From positions 16,550,868 through 16,614,867 of the forward strand of contig OY987246.1 of assembly GCA_963920765.1 (NCBI GenBank): a stretch of DNA of 64,000 bases, written 5' to 3'. Of the stretch, positions 1 to 11,247 are shown in pieces (the first letter of the stretch is position 1; every line of letters starts with the position of its first letter). The stretch is from Ulota crispa. Lineage: Eukaryota; Streptophyta; Bryopsida; Orthotrichales; Orthotrichaceae. Both the position numbers and the translations under genes were made by a program. The notes below the pieces were generated by a model, which was not told the origin of the DNA, searched no databases, and worked only from the letters and a program-made list of their open reading frames with translations.

Positions 1-400
1 GAGGGCACCTCAGATTTTGAGGAGGGTCCTAAGACAAAAAGGGGTAACTTGTAAAACCAAAAAAAAATTATTGAGAAAAAATAAGTTGGAAAAAATATAT
101 AGATAAATTTGTAGAAGGGCTCTTCAGATTCCAAGGAGCATTTTGCATAAGCCACAATGGGCCCAAGGTGACCTCCTTGGTTCCAAGGAGGGCCCTAAGA
201 CAAGAAGAGGTAACTTGTAAAACTTTAAAAGTTTGGAAAACTTAATTTGGAAAAAAAAGATTTGAAAAAAAACATGTATAAATAAATTAATTAGGAGTGC
301 TCCTTGGAATTCCAAGAAGCACTTTGCAAAACCCGTAATGAGGCCAAGATGACCTCCTTGGTTTTGAGGAGGGTCCTAAGCCCCCCTATTTGATCCAAAG
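1..400. repeat. Tandem repeat of about 166-181 bp at window edge
   Basis: A block containing GGAGGGTCCTAAG, then GGTAACTTGTAAAAC, an A-rich stretch, and CCAAG(G/A)AGCA(T/C)TTTGC recurs. The GGAGGG(T/C)CCTAAG motif is at about 21, 187 and 368, giving periods of about 166 and 181 bp. The array starts before the window. No coding potential is visible. Confidence 0.75.
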
Positions 401-1066
401 AGGGGGTTTGTAGTGTGCAAGTTAATTTGTAAATGTTAGTATATCATAGCTTGAAGCTTCTTTGAAATGTGAGGTTTTTTTTAATGTCCTCTTTATGCAC
501 GTCTATTCATTAAATATTCAAAACTCACATTGTAATCTCATTCATTGGATGATAATTGGATAGATGATGGATGAATGATTGAATGAATGTTTTCTTATCA
601 TGGATGACTGATATTCATTCTTCATCCATTTCAAATTTCCTTTCATGTGCATTTCAACTATTTTTGCCTTTACTACCCTTATTTGGACAATGCATGAATT
701 TACAACAAGTCTCTTCCTCCAAGTTATTTGATGATCTTTTCATTTTTAATAGTGGTTCTATTAATATTTTATGGGCTAACTTCATTTTTTGTTATTCAAA
801 AATGAATATTTTTTAGTAAAATGTGAACACTCACTGCTCAAATCTAATTGCTCACTGCTCATTGCTCAACACTCATCGCTCCCCGCTCACACATTAGCGT
901 TGTTGTAGATAGAGTTAAGACTCTTAGTACTAATCAATAAGAAAGATTCACAATTATTTGAAATTATTCATGATTAATGAAAAGGTTGTTTTTTTGCTAC
1001 CACATCACAAAATTTTAGTTTTAGTTTGAGTCCAATAGTTGTTTTATACATTCTTTAAATATTCAA
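401..1066. other. AT-rich intergenic, no gene seen
   Basis: Only short chance open frames. At about 830-890 there is a small degenerate repeat of GCTCACTGCTCA-like words. Nothing else is recognisable. Confidence 0.6.
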
Positions 1067-1378
1067 GGAAACATTTCATGGATACCCCTCAAGTTTGTAA
1101 TGTTTTCATAGATACCTTGCTTTTTCAGAAATTTCACAAATACCCTAAGATCAAAATTTTTGAGGCGTTTGTTTTGTTGTGCATGTCACTTCTTTCTCCC
1201 TTTGTATGCATACTACTTCTTTCTTGTTATGCTTGTGCACAAAGGAAGAAGGGAAGTGACATGTACAACAAAACAACCACTTGAAAATTTTGATCCAATT
1301 GTATTTGTGAAATTTTTGAAAAAGCAAGAGTACCTATGAAAATATTGCAAACTTCAAGGGTGCCCATAAAATTTTCCC
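1067..1378. mobile_element. Foldback MITE-like element (about 310 bp)
   Basis: The left arm (from 1067) and right arm (to 1378) are long imperfect inverted repeats. For example, CATAGATACCTTGCTTTTTC on the left pairs with GAAAAAGCAAGAGTACCTATG on the right, and TGCATGTCACTTC pairs with GAAGTGACATGTACA near the centre. The arms are about 130 bp around a short loop. No transposase is encoded and the superfamily is not assigned. Confidence 0.75.
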
Positions 1379-2540
1379 ACAATTCAAATGCTACATGATA
1401 CATTTTTTAGAATGTTTTGTAACTTTTTAATATTTAAATCATCAAACTTTGAGATAAATTCAAATGCTTTGTATTTCATTTGAGGGTTTTTGACTGGCAA
1501 CCAACATAAAATCTATATAGACTCAATTTTGAATTCTAGTAGTATGCTAACCATTTACATGTACTAGATTTTTTTCTGAAAACATGAATATCATGACTAT
1601 CATTGTTTACAAAGTTGGAAAGATTGCAAGTTTCAATATGAATTAAACTTCACTAGTACTTGACACCAATCTTCCGTATCATCATTTTTTGCAATTTCAC
1701 TACTTTGTTAAGTGAGAGAATATTTTACAAATTTGTATGTTCACAAAAAAACATGCACAAAATTACTTCTAGAACTTGAGTAGAAATTGTCTTAATTCAA
1801 CTTGGAGTTGGGTGCTATCAATTGCAAAGTGTGGATATGTTGTACCAATGTATTTAATATGATGTTGTCTATGTAAAACTTCATGTTTTATTTTTGTTAC
1901 TATGGTTCATTTCCTCCTAATATTGCTTATAAGTATTGCAAAGAAGACATTGATGTTACAATCATTGCTTTCAAATTGTTCATGATTCTAGTCTTACCAT
2001 TTCATATATGCTATATTTTTCTTCTTTAAACATCACTCTTGCACTGTCAATGCTTTGATTGCTATTCCAACAATCAAATTCCATCCATGTCACATACACA
2101 TTACATGATGTTGAGAATCTCTTTAAGTCTCTACCTTTCAAATTAACTCCATATTTGTTAATTTGGGAAGAAACTCTCATTTTAGGAATAAACTAGGTTT
2201 AAGGTGATCACCTTAAACCGAGCTCTAGGTTTCAATAGCATTTTTTGGTACATGTGCCCTCACCTAAGAGGAGGAATTTGCAAGGGACCACTAGTAGAAA
2301 ACTCAGCACAAAATCAACAAAATTTCAACCAAAAACTATTGATTTTTTCTATGAATTTGGTCAAGTTGATTTGGGTACTTTTCTGTTGATTTTCTGTTGA
2401 TTACTTACAGTTTTCTGTTAATTTGTTGTTGATTTCTACTACGTATTTTATGTTATTCAATTCTATTTCTTTTCATTTTTAAATTTTTTTTTCATAGAAT
2501 TTGTTATTATTTTACAAAAATGTGAACTTTTTAGGGGGAT

Positions 2541-2631
2541 GGGCAGCTGCCCAAACTTTTGGGCAGCTGCCCGAACTTTTTGGGCAATTGCCTAAACTTT
2601 TTGGGCAGCTGCCCGAACTCCCGGGCAGTTG
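2541..2631. repeat. 20-21 bp palindromic subterminal repeat
   Basis: About 4.5 units of GGGCAGCTGCCC-AAACTTTT spaced 20-21 bp apart, each centred on a 12-bp palindrome, with variants GGGCAATTGCC and GGGCAGTTGCC. It lies about 250 bp inside the left end of the CACTA element. A matching GGGCAAGTGCCC lies about 60 bp inside the right end (5317-5333). Possible transposase-binding sites, by analogy with subterminal motifs of other CACTA elements (inference). Confidence 0.8.
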
Positions 2632-3226
2632 CCGACAACGGGGTTTGAACCCTCCACCTCTCCTCTCACACTCCACAACCTCAACACATTCTCAAAACCA
2701 CTAAAGAATGTGCAAATGCACATGCATACATTAGTATCTTAATTCTATTTGTACATTAAATGTTCATGTCTTTAGTAATCCAGTAGACTTTGGAGGCTAT
2801 TTCCGTCCATTAAAGAACTTTTTTTCAAAAAACTTAGAACTAAGAAAAATTGGTAAATGTGTTTTTCTTTCACCTCCAACAATTTTTTTTGGATTTCAAT
2901 CTTTTTATCAAAAGTTATGAGCTAAAATCAAAGAAGGTGTTTAGAAATTTTAAAAAAAGTGTTTATTTCCATCCTTTTGATTTTGTTTATAATTTTTTTT
3001 TGGAATTCACAAATCTCATAAGGATTGTTGCAGGCAAAGGTTGGATTCATTAATAAATATTATTTAGTGTTAGTTTTTTTGTAAAAAGAACCTTATTTTG
3101 TTAAAATAGCCTCCATAGTTTGATAGCTTCAAATAACATGATGTCGTGAAAAGTTACGAAATTAAATCCTTGCAATTATAAAATCAAAATTCTATTGACT
3201 TTTGAATAGTTTTGGATATTTTTTAA

Positions 3227-3638
3227 GGGCATTATTATGTGAACCACACCCTTTGAACTACTGTACCACACCCTTGGAGTAAATTTTAGATTTCTACCAT
3301 CAAAAATTTGAGTTTGAGAATTTTGAATTCAAACTTGGACTAAGAGACCATGGTATTGTCTAGGACCATAAAAAAAGTTGCAATTCAACAACACCCAATG
3401 AAAAAGCTTATCTTTTTTTACAAACAAAAGTAAAATTAACGATTTTCTCCCTAACTAAACTTTTTCATTGGGGGTTGTTGAATTGCAACTTTTTTTATGG
3501 TTCTAGACAATACCATGGTCTCTAAGTCCAAATCTGAATCCAAAAATTTTAAATTCAGCTTTTTGATGGTAGAAATCTAAAATTTACCCCATGGTGTGGT
3601 ATAGTAATTGGAAGGGTGTGGTACACATATCAATTCCC
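3227..3638. mobile_element. Foldback MITE-like element, copy 1, nested in the CACTA element
   Basis: Two arms of about 190 bp form an imperfect inverted repeat around a loop of about 55 bp. The ends are GGGCATTATTATGTG and CACATATCAATTCCC. The inner arms carry AGTTGCAATTCAACAACACC and its complement. A second copy, with its loop in the opposite orientation, lies at 44698-45136. No open frame. Confidence 0.85.
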
Positions 3639-4499
3639 ATCTTTTAAAGCTTATAAAAATGTTTTATAAGATTGTTTTTTTTTAATTCATTTGGTTAGTA
3701 ATAGAAGGAAAATTACTAAAAATACCCTTTAAGTCTTTCAAAATATCAAGTTTACGCCAAAAATATGTGAAACATAAAAAATAGTCCTTATTTTTTGTAG
3801 GAATATCAATTATACTCCTATTATTTTGGAAAATTAATAAAATATCTCTTCTATTTTGAAATGTTAAATATATCCTTGTGTTATTTGAAATGTAAAAATC
3901 ACCTTTGGTTTCTTGTAAGAATTTGCATTAAACTATACACTTGGTTATCATGTAATACAAAAATATTTTTGGTACTTTTAATCCTTAAGGGACATATATA
4001 ATTTCTTCAAAGAATTGAGGAGCATCATTTATATTTGTTTGTAAAGAAATTTTGATATTTAAAACAACAAAATGTTGTAATTTTTATATAAAATTTAGTT
4101 GAATTAGTGAAGTTGTGTCCAAAAGTATGTAGATCAACAAAAAAATGTTGAGTTTTTTGTTATTATGGTCATGTTTTTACTTGACTTTAAAGGCTGCTAA
4201 GTTTAAATCTTACCAAATTGTGAAAAGTAAAGAAAATAAAACCAGTCAATGTACACTCAAACTTCTAAAAGACTCTTTTTTTTTAGAAACTTCTTTTATT
4301 TTTTAAAACTTCAAAAAAATTTAATGAGGTCCAAAAAGATTTTAGAAAGATATAAAAAAAAAACCTAAACTATTGTGATAGTTTTTTTGAAAGTATTTTG
4401 ATGATTTACAAAAAGATTCCTAAAGGACTCTAATTCAGTCTAAGAGATTCTATTTCTATAAGTATTTTGAAGTACTTTAACAAATTCCATAAAGATTTT

Positions 4500-5240
4500 A
4501 AAAAGATTCTCAAAGATTCCAAAAAGGTTCTTGAAAATTCTTAGAGATTTTCAAAGATTTTTTGAATTTCAAAAAAGATTCTCAAAAGATTCCCAAAGAT
4601 TCTCAAAAGATTTCCAAAGATTCTCAAAAGATTCCCAAAGATTCTCAAAGATTCTCAAACATTGTCAAAGATTCCAAAAAAACTTGAGAAGATTCCGAAA
4701 GATTCCAAAAGATTCTCAAAGATTCCAAAAAGATTCTCAAAGATTCTCAAAGATTCTCAATTGTTCTGAAACATTCTCAAAGATTCCAAAAAAACTTGAA
4801 AAGATTCCCAAAGATTCCAAAAGATTCTCAAAGATTCTAAAAAGATTCTCAAAGATTCTCAAAGATTCTCAAAGATTCTTGAAGATTCTCAAAGATTCTC
4901 AATTGTTCTCAAACATTCTCAAAGATTCTAAAAAAACTTGAAAAGATTCCCAAAGATTCCAAAAAATTCTCAAAGATTCCTAAAAGATTCTCAAAGATTT
5001 TGAAAGATTCTAAAAGATTTTCTAAGATTCCAAAAAAACTTGAAAAGATTCCAAAAGATTTCCAAAGATTCATGAAGATTCCTAAAAGATTCTCAAAGAT
5101 TCTAAAATCTCAAAAAGATTCTTAAATATTCTTAAAAATCAAGAAAAGATTCTCAATGATTCCCAAAAGATTCTTGAAGATTCTTAAAGATTCATAAAAT
5201 ATTCCCAAAAGATCTTCAAAAGATTCCAAAATTTCTGTTG
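4500..5240. repeat. AAAGATTCTC minisatellite, mostly 10-12 bp period
   Basis: Dozens of copies of AAAGATTCTC and variants (AAAAGATTCC, GAAGATTCTC). In the best-preserved part (about 4830-4920) the period is exactly 10 bp. The 136-codon open frame at 4531-4941 (KDSQRF-type repeats) is a by-product of the repeat, not a gene. It sits in the right third of the CACTA element. Confidence 0.9.
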
Positions 5241-6837
5241 ATTTAGATAATGGTATCCAAATCAACAGAACGTATTTAGTTTTTTACAAAATTCTGTTAA
5301 ATTAGTCAATTAGCGTGGGCAAGTGCCCAAATCAACAAAAAACTATTGGTTTTCTGTTGTTTTGGAAGGAGTTTTCTACTAGTGGACAAAACTTGAGTGG
5401 CTCAAACTGAATCTGATACCTTCAAATCTAGCGTTTAAACAATTTAAGGAGAAAAAAGGGGTGAAGGTGAAGTACAACTTGGGAATCTAGTTTTCCCAAT
5501 TTAATGAATATGGCATTAACTACTTCATATTTGAAGAGTTCACCCTTTTCCTATTGTTTTAGATTTTTTGTGATAGTAGAAATGTTAAAATCAACCCTCA
5601 CTCTCTATTCTATATAACACTACTATCAATCAAAAAAATTAAGGTTGTACTTGTAAAAAAATTAACCAAATCAAATTGTGAAAAATTAAGGTATGTTTGT
5701 GCTTGGTGATAGTAATGATATTAATTACGTGAATGTATTCATTTTATGTGCCTAATTTTGTTCCATAGACCCTTGCCAAGACCCCTTTTTAATATTACTC
5801 TTGATTCAAATTGACTTTGTATCTTGGATATCTTTTTAAATTCAGATTTATATTTCTTTACAAATTTTAATCAAAACTATAAATTAGACAACACTGAAAT
5901 ATTCAAATAGAAAAAATCTAAAAAAAGCAATTAAATCTAAAAACCAAGCATCAATGCAAATTTGAGTTTCACAAATTCTTAAAATTAATTTTGATTACAA
6001 ATGAATCAAATTAAAAATTTGAAAAAAAAACACACACACAAATTGTAAGCTTATAAATTACAGGATTTCAAATCTGCAAATTCTCAAATATGTCAACGTA
6101 TAACTTTACAAACGCTCCTGTATACATTTTTCTTAGATGTAAGCATTTCAAAATTTCAAAGTTTTGTCGTATCAAAATTTTGAAGTTATAATTGGACACT
6201 AATGGTGTCGTAGAAAGGAGTAGAGCCTTGGTGGTTTTCTTCAAATCTTAGTGTTGTTTCACGTTATGGTCAATCAAGTTAAGAGGCCGTGGGATTGAGT
6301 GGCCAAATTTTGTTAAGAGGTCACAAAATTGATAAAATATAATTTTTGAAACCTTTGGCTAGCCTTAGCGTGAAGCCTCTAAATGTCAAAATCCAAAATC
6401 TAAACTCTCAACAATGAACTTCCACTTCCTCTTGATTTTGATAGCCTTAACATGAAACCTACAAAGGCCAAGCCCAAAATCCAAACCTTCTAATCTAACG
6501 GCCAAGATTTTATCTATTTGATTGTTTTATGAAGATAATTTGACTTCCGCTTTATCATGATTGTATCTCTATTTTTGCTTGACCCAAACTTTTTTCAAGA
6601 AGGAACTGATTTGAATGAAACATTGATGCCATGTAGGTAAGTTGGAGGCAATTAACATTGGAATATGACCTCTAGTGTGAAGAGTCAAGAGTCTAAAGTC
6701 TTAATTTTTGCAATTTGATTGGTGACAATTGACATCCTCTCAACCTTTGGCTATAGTTTGAAGTGGCCCTTGTATTGTACAAAAATATGCAAGTGATTAT
6801 TTTTGGCCCTTAAAAAATTATGGGCGAGATTCACTCA

Positions 6838-7596
6838 TCTATCCTTATAAAAGAATGATCACTCTCCATAGTGTATTTTTTGTTTGTGTGTGTGTTTGTT
6901 TGTCCGTCAGTTTGATATTAGTGATTGGCCGAGGGCCAAGGGACAAGGTGAAAGGACAATGGCATGGGAGTTGGGTGTGGAAGGGCAAACCCATTGAACA
7001 TTTTTCCAACTTGGAATTGAAATTCTACTACAAAGGGGTGGGGAGGGAGAGATGAAGAGGCAAATTGATTTGGACTAGATTGATTGAACCACATTGGAGA
7101 TTTTATTAATTTTGGATTGAAATTGAATATTCTTGAGAGGGTGGGGAGCATTTTTCTATTTTGATTTTATTTATTTAAATTTAAAAGTGCCTCATTGAAT
7201 ATTTTTAATTTGTTTAAAAAAAACTAAACTTCTTTGTGCTCTTTTTATGAACAACATATACTTCTTCTTACTAACTTAAATTCAAATGATCATCGTAATT
7301 TGCTCAATTTATTAGAAATTTGATATTACAATTATTTAAGTTTACCTTTGCTATCTACCTATGCTAAATGAAGACATCAAATTTAACTTTGGTATGCTAA
7401 ATGGAGACATCAAATTTAACTTTGTTATGCTAAATGGACACATCACATTTACCTTTGCTATGCTAAATGGGGCTACCTCCTTCTCTAGTAAACTTTCCTC
7501 CTTTTTTTTTTCAAAATTCCCCAACTTGAATCCTACACCATCATGATAGACGAGTCATGAAACCATTTTGCGGTAGCAAAATGGGATCAAGACTCG
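6838..7596 (+). mobile_element. Helitron-like non-autonomous unit 1
   Basis: Begins TCTATCCTTATAAAAGAATG. Its 3' part carries a 33-bp minisatellite (7357-7480). Near the end is a perfect hairpin, CCATTTTGC-GGTA-GCAAAATGG (about 7562-7583), 13 bp before the next unit starts. A 5' TC start and a 3' subterminal hairpin are Helitron traits, but the canonical CTRR terminus is not present (the junction reads ACTCG). No Rep/helicase is encoded. The superfamily call is an inference. Confidence 0.5.
7357..7480 (+). repeat. 33-bp minisatellite, about 3.5 copies
   Basis: The word TATGCTAAATGGAGACATC recurs every 33 bp, so that a chance open frame reads MLNGDIKFNF-like repeats. It lies in the 3' part of Helitron-like unit 1. 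Two more diverged copies lie at the same place in unit 2 (about 8140-8220). Confidence 0.8.
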
Positions 7597-8341
7597 TCTA
7601 TCCTTATAAAAAAATGCCCACTCTCCATAGTGTATTTTTTGTTTGTGTGTGTGTTTGTTTGTCCGTCGGTTTGATAATTAGTGATTGGCTGAGGGCCAAG
7701 GGGCAAGGTGAAAGGACAAAGACATGGGTGTTGGTTGTGGAAGGGCAAAGTCATTGGATCTTTTTCCAACTTGGAATTGAAATCCAACTACAAAAGGGTG
7801 GGGAGGGAGAGATGAAGAGACAAATTGATTTGAAATTCAAATACAATCAACATGGAGGTAAATGAAAGGGCATGTTTGTAATTGTTTAAATTTAATTGTG
7901 CCTCATTGGATATTTTTTATTATAATTTTAGAAAATATCAAATTTCTTTGTACTCTTTTTATGAATGGCATATATTTCTTTTTACTAAATTAACTTCTAA
8001 CAAACATCATATGTTGCTCAAAAGATTAGAAAATCTATATAAGAATTATTTAATTTCAATTATTTAAATTGATTTAATACCAGCCTTTTCTTTTAAATGA
8101 AATTTCTATTAAAAATTTCAAGTTGAATTTCTCCAAAAAAATGCTAAATGGGGTTTGCAAACTCATATACTTATGCTAAATGGAAACATCACATTTACCT
8201 CTCCTATGCTAAATGGGGCTACCTCCTTTAATAAAAAAATTTCCTTCTTTTTTTTCAAAATCCTCCAACTTGAATCCCACATCACCACGATAGACAAGTC
8301 ATGAGACAATTTTTGCGGTAGCAAAACGGGATCAGGACTCG
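7597..8341 (+). mobile_element. Helitron-like non-autonomous unit 2
   Basis: It begins TCTATCCTTATAAAAAAATG directly after unit 1. The first 230 bp are highly similar to unit 1, including the TTGTTTGTGTGTGTGTTTG run and GGTGGGGAGGGAGAGATGAA. The middle diverges, and the 3' end again carries ATGCTAAATGG repeats and a TTTTGC-GGTA-GCAAAA hairpin (about 8311-8326). The period from unit 1 is 759 bp. Confidence 0.5.
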
Positions 8342-8700
8342 TCTAACATTTATAAAAAAATGCCCCCTCTTACTTGTCCGTTGAGTAATTACGACCAGTC
8401 AACTTGCAACATAAACAAAAAAAGAAAAAATGTTTGGTATATTGTGACCGGTGTTTTACCTAATATTTGGAAGGTGAAAGGACATTCCCAATGAACCTTA
8501 TTAAATAACTCTTACTTTATATTTTAAATTGAAGACAAAGGGATGAGGAGGGAGAGAAAAAGACAATTGAAATGAACTCCAATGAATATTTTTTAAATTT
8601 AAATCTGAAATTTAAAACTAGAAGAGGTATAGATTGACATGAAAAGACATATACGTTGAGTCTCCACTTAAAATCTCACCACTATTCATTTACCAAGGTA
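8342..8700 (+). mobile_element. Helitron-like unit 3, diverged or truncated
   Basis: It starts TCTAACATTTATAAAAAAATG immediately after unit 2 and keeps diverged matches to the unit body (TTGTCCGTTGAG, GGGATGAGGAGGGAGAGAAA). Similarity fades by about 8600-8700 and no 3' hairpin was found, so the right boundary is approximate. Confidence 0.35.
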
Positions 8701-8747
8701 AATGGGTTTACCAACTCGTTATTAGATATAATACTGACCATTTCTCT

Positions 8748-8989
8748 TTAACCCTTAAAGGATTGAGCTACTATAATACATAGTATGTATGGTGTTGTAT
8801 AACTGGCATTTGCTACCAACAAAAAGTTTTAATTTGGGATCTTGACTACCTCATCAGAACAACATTGATCTATATTCTAACTTCTTTGTTGACTTCAAAT
8901 GTAATAAAGGTGTGGATGCACTCCAAATACAAGAAAAATACATCATATTGTATTGGTTGCAAAGGGCTGCTTTGTCCTTTAGGGGTTAA
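8748..8989. mobile_element. TTAA-flanked MITE-like element (242 bp)
   Basis: The left end is TTAA-CCCTTAAAGGATTG, the right end TCCTTTAGGGG-TTAA. The short terminal inverted repeat CCC(T/C)TAAAGGA with TTAA on both sides is the arrangement used by piggyBac-type transposons. A small palindrome (ACTAT-aatac-ATAGT) lies just inside the left end. It is one of several such elements here. Because TTAA is itself palindromic, it could be part of the repeat rather than a duplicated target. Confidence 0.5.
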
Positions 8990-9062
8990 TTAGTAAAGTG
9001 TCCAAACTTAATACTCATTGGTTGAACTCAAGGTTTAGAACAAGGAGCAACATTACTAGGTA

Positions 9063-10379
9063 CTCCCTTTGTCCCATTATAAAGCTCCAAAAAACTTCTC
9101 TATGAGGGATTAACTGTATTATTAGTCATTATGCTAGTGATAAATGCATTCTAGAATCAATATACCACCTACTAAATTTTGCAAAATCTCTAGTTTTTAT
9201 GTTGCCATTTAGACACCCAAATTCCATGCAAAAAGTATCATATTTGGGTGATTGCAAGAATGACCTGTCCTACTTTCTATCCCCTTTACCTCCTGCAAGT
9301 GGTTTTTGAATCCTATCTTTTGCAATTTTAGCCATTTTGACCTAAAATTTCAAAGTAAGGTGAATAAGAAAGTGATTGACATTCAATAATTTAAAAAAAA
9401 AAAAATTACTATTTTTAAGTGGACCTCGATTGCATGTCTACCTTGGCAGTTTTGGTGGTTTTTAGTACTATTTTGGATTAAAAAAAGCAAATCTCATGCC
9501 ACAAATCAAGGAAGTTGTTCATTAGGAAGCATTACATGGATCTGTAAATCAATTTTATGAAACCCAAAAAACTCTGCCTTGCACATTGTCTCAAAGTGGG
9601 CATCCTTTCTCCCTCCATTGATGAAAGACAAAAACCTTCCTCCCAAAAGCACTTGCATCAGTTCAAGCTAATGAGAGACAAAAAATGGCCATTTTTTATT
9701 TTATTTTATTGAATTCTTTTACTATTTTCTAACACGCAAAAAAGAAATTGTTTTTTTATTGGTAATTTTTGTCCCTCTATTTTTGTGCACAACTTTTAGA
9801 ATAAAATTTCTTTAGTTTTGAATTTTCACAAGTATGCTATTTTAAGTGCTTTACAAATTTTCCATATTTTATTTTATTTAAAAAAATTATTTCAAAAGCT
9901 CATAGTACTACCTAGTACTACCAATTTTAAGGGTGTTTGAGACAAAACTGGCAAGTCATTCTTGCAACAACCTATTTGTGCATAGTTTGTGAATGCTACC
10001 GGCTCCTCATTATTTTAGTCTTTGTACTATTGACACATGCATTCTAGAATCAATATACCATCTACCAAATGTGTGCAAAATCTCCAACTTTGATGTTGCT
10101 GTTTGGACACCCAAATTTCATGCAAAAAGTACCATATTTGTACATGTTGCTAGCTCCTCATTATTGATGATTGATTCAAAGATTAGTGGCAACAATGGTA
10201 CCTCATATGGGCAAGGCCAAGTTTTTTAGGAGAGGAATGCTCTCTAATTGCTTAACTTGCCCCCATGAGATCATTGGACATGACAAACTCTTTCTTAACA
10301 ATTGAAATGAGCAAAAGGGAACTTTTTAGTGGGACAAGAACTATGCCTAATTTGGAGCTTTATAGTGGGACAAAGGGAG
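9063..10379. mobile_element. Stowaway/Tc1-mariner-type element (1.3 kb)
   Basis: The terminal inverted repeats are 26 bp with one mismatch. The left begins CTCCCTTTGTCCCATTATAA and the right end is its complement, ending TGGGACAAAGGGAG. TA dinucleotides flank both sides (9061-9062, 10380-10381). The CTCCCT..GTCCCA terminus plus TA duplication is the plant Stowaway/mariner signature. No transposase frame remains. Inside, a segment of about 100 bp is directly repeated (about 9138-9240 and 10035-10140, sharing GCATTCTAGAATCAATATAC), and a second TIR-like word (TTTTTAGTGGGACAA) lies at about 10323. Confidence 0.8.
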
Positions 10380-10381
10380 TA

Positions 10382-11145
10382 TCACTTAATCCCCTCGTAA
10401 CCTACCCGACATGGCTGCCTTGAGTAGTGGACTTGACATTGTGGGACCAAAATGTTTTCAAGGGTATTCATCTATTTTCCGGTCCCTTGCCGAAACTTAG
10501 ATGCTAATGTGCTTCCCTTAATCCCTCACCGCCCAAGGGGCCCAAATTGGGCTTCTCTGAATTTTATTCACAGATGTTCAACCTTTCTACAAGATTTTTT
10601 TAGTGATCATTATTAATTTTAAACTCTTATTGAAGTCTAGTTTCAACATTAGGAATCTGATTTTGAAAATGAATTAAAGTGATTTGTCTATTCAAGATTT
10701 TGTGCAAGGGTGTCCATTGCAAATTTTTACTTTCTAGTGTTGAAGGCTCTTGGAAATGAGCTTCAAGTACACTAGAACTTGGAGAAAAAGTCACATTAAA
10801 AATTCAATTAAACAAATTGTAGAATAGATTTTGAGAAGCCATAAATTGATTGGGGTTAAGCATATTATACTTCACATACTCATATTTTTTTGAAACCCTC
10901 AATTTTAGGTTTGAGATGCAAAAAGAGGATTGAAAGACTTCAAATTCCTTTTACAGTTTTAACACTCTCATGATTAAACATTATAATCTTTCAATCCATA
11001 AATGACAATGTTGTGATTTCTTTTCCTATATGATCTATAACATGTCTATTTTGAATTTGTACGGTTGCGCTTCAGAGAAATTTGATAAGATTGATCAAAA
11101 TGTCAGCATTTTGTTCACTTTCAAGCAAATTGTAAGATACTCCAA
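10382..11145. other. Intergenic, upstream of COG5; no gene seen
   Basis: AT-rich with only short chance frames. The part nearest 11.15 kb probably contains COG5 upstream sequence, but I cannot place a promoter element. Confidence 0.5.
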
Positions 11146-11247
11146 ACTAGCATGGGCGGTGAGGGGTTAACCGATGGGCTAGGGACCGAAGTGTTGGCGC
11201 TTTTGGAATTATTTTGGCGTCGTCGGTGTTTCCAGGGCTGGCGCAGA

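Larger units (their letters stand above)
2289..5384. mobile_element. Complete non-autonomous CACTA (En/Spm-type) element
   Basis: The element begins CACTAGTAGAAAACTC and ends with the inverted form, GAGTTTTCTACTAGTG. It is flanked on both sides by GAC (2286-2288 and 5385-5387), the 3-bp target-site duplication expected of CACTA transposons. Both ends are rich in TGTTGATTT / AAATCAACA words, typical of subterminal repeats. The 3096-bp interior encodes no transposase: it holds a palindromic minisatellite, a nested foldback element and a long AAAGATTCTC minisatellite. It would therefore need a transposase supplied from elsewhere. CACTA assignment follows from the terminal motif plus 3-bp duplication. 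Confidence 0.88.

Noticed and set aside
4531..4941. 136-codon open frame
   Set aside because: By-product of the AAAGATTCTC minisatellite; residues simply repeat with the DNA unit.
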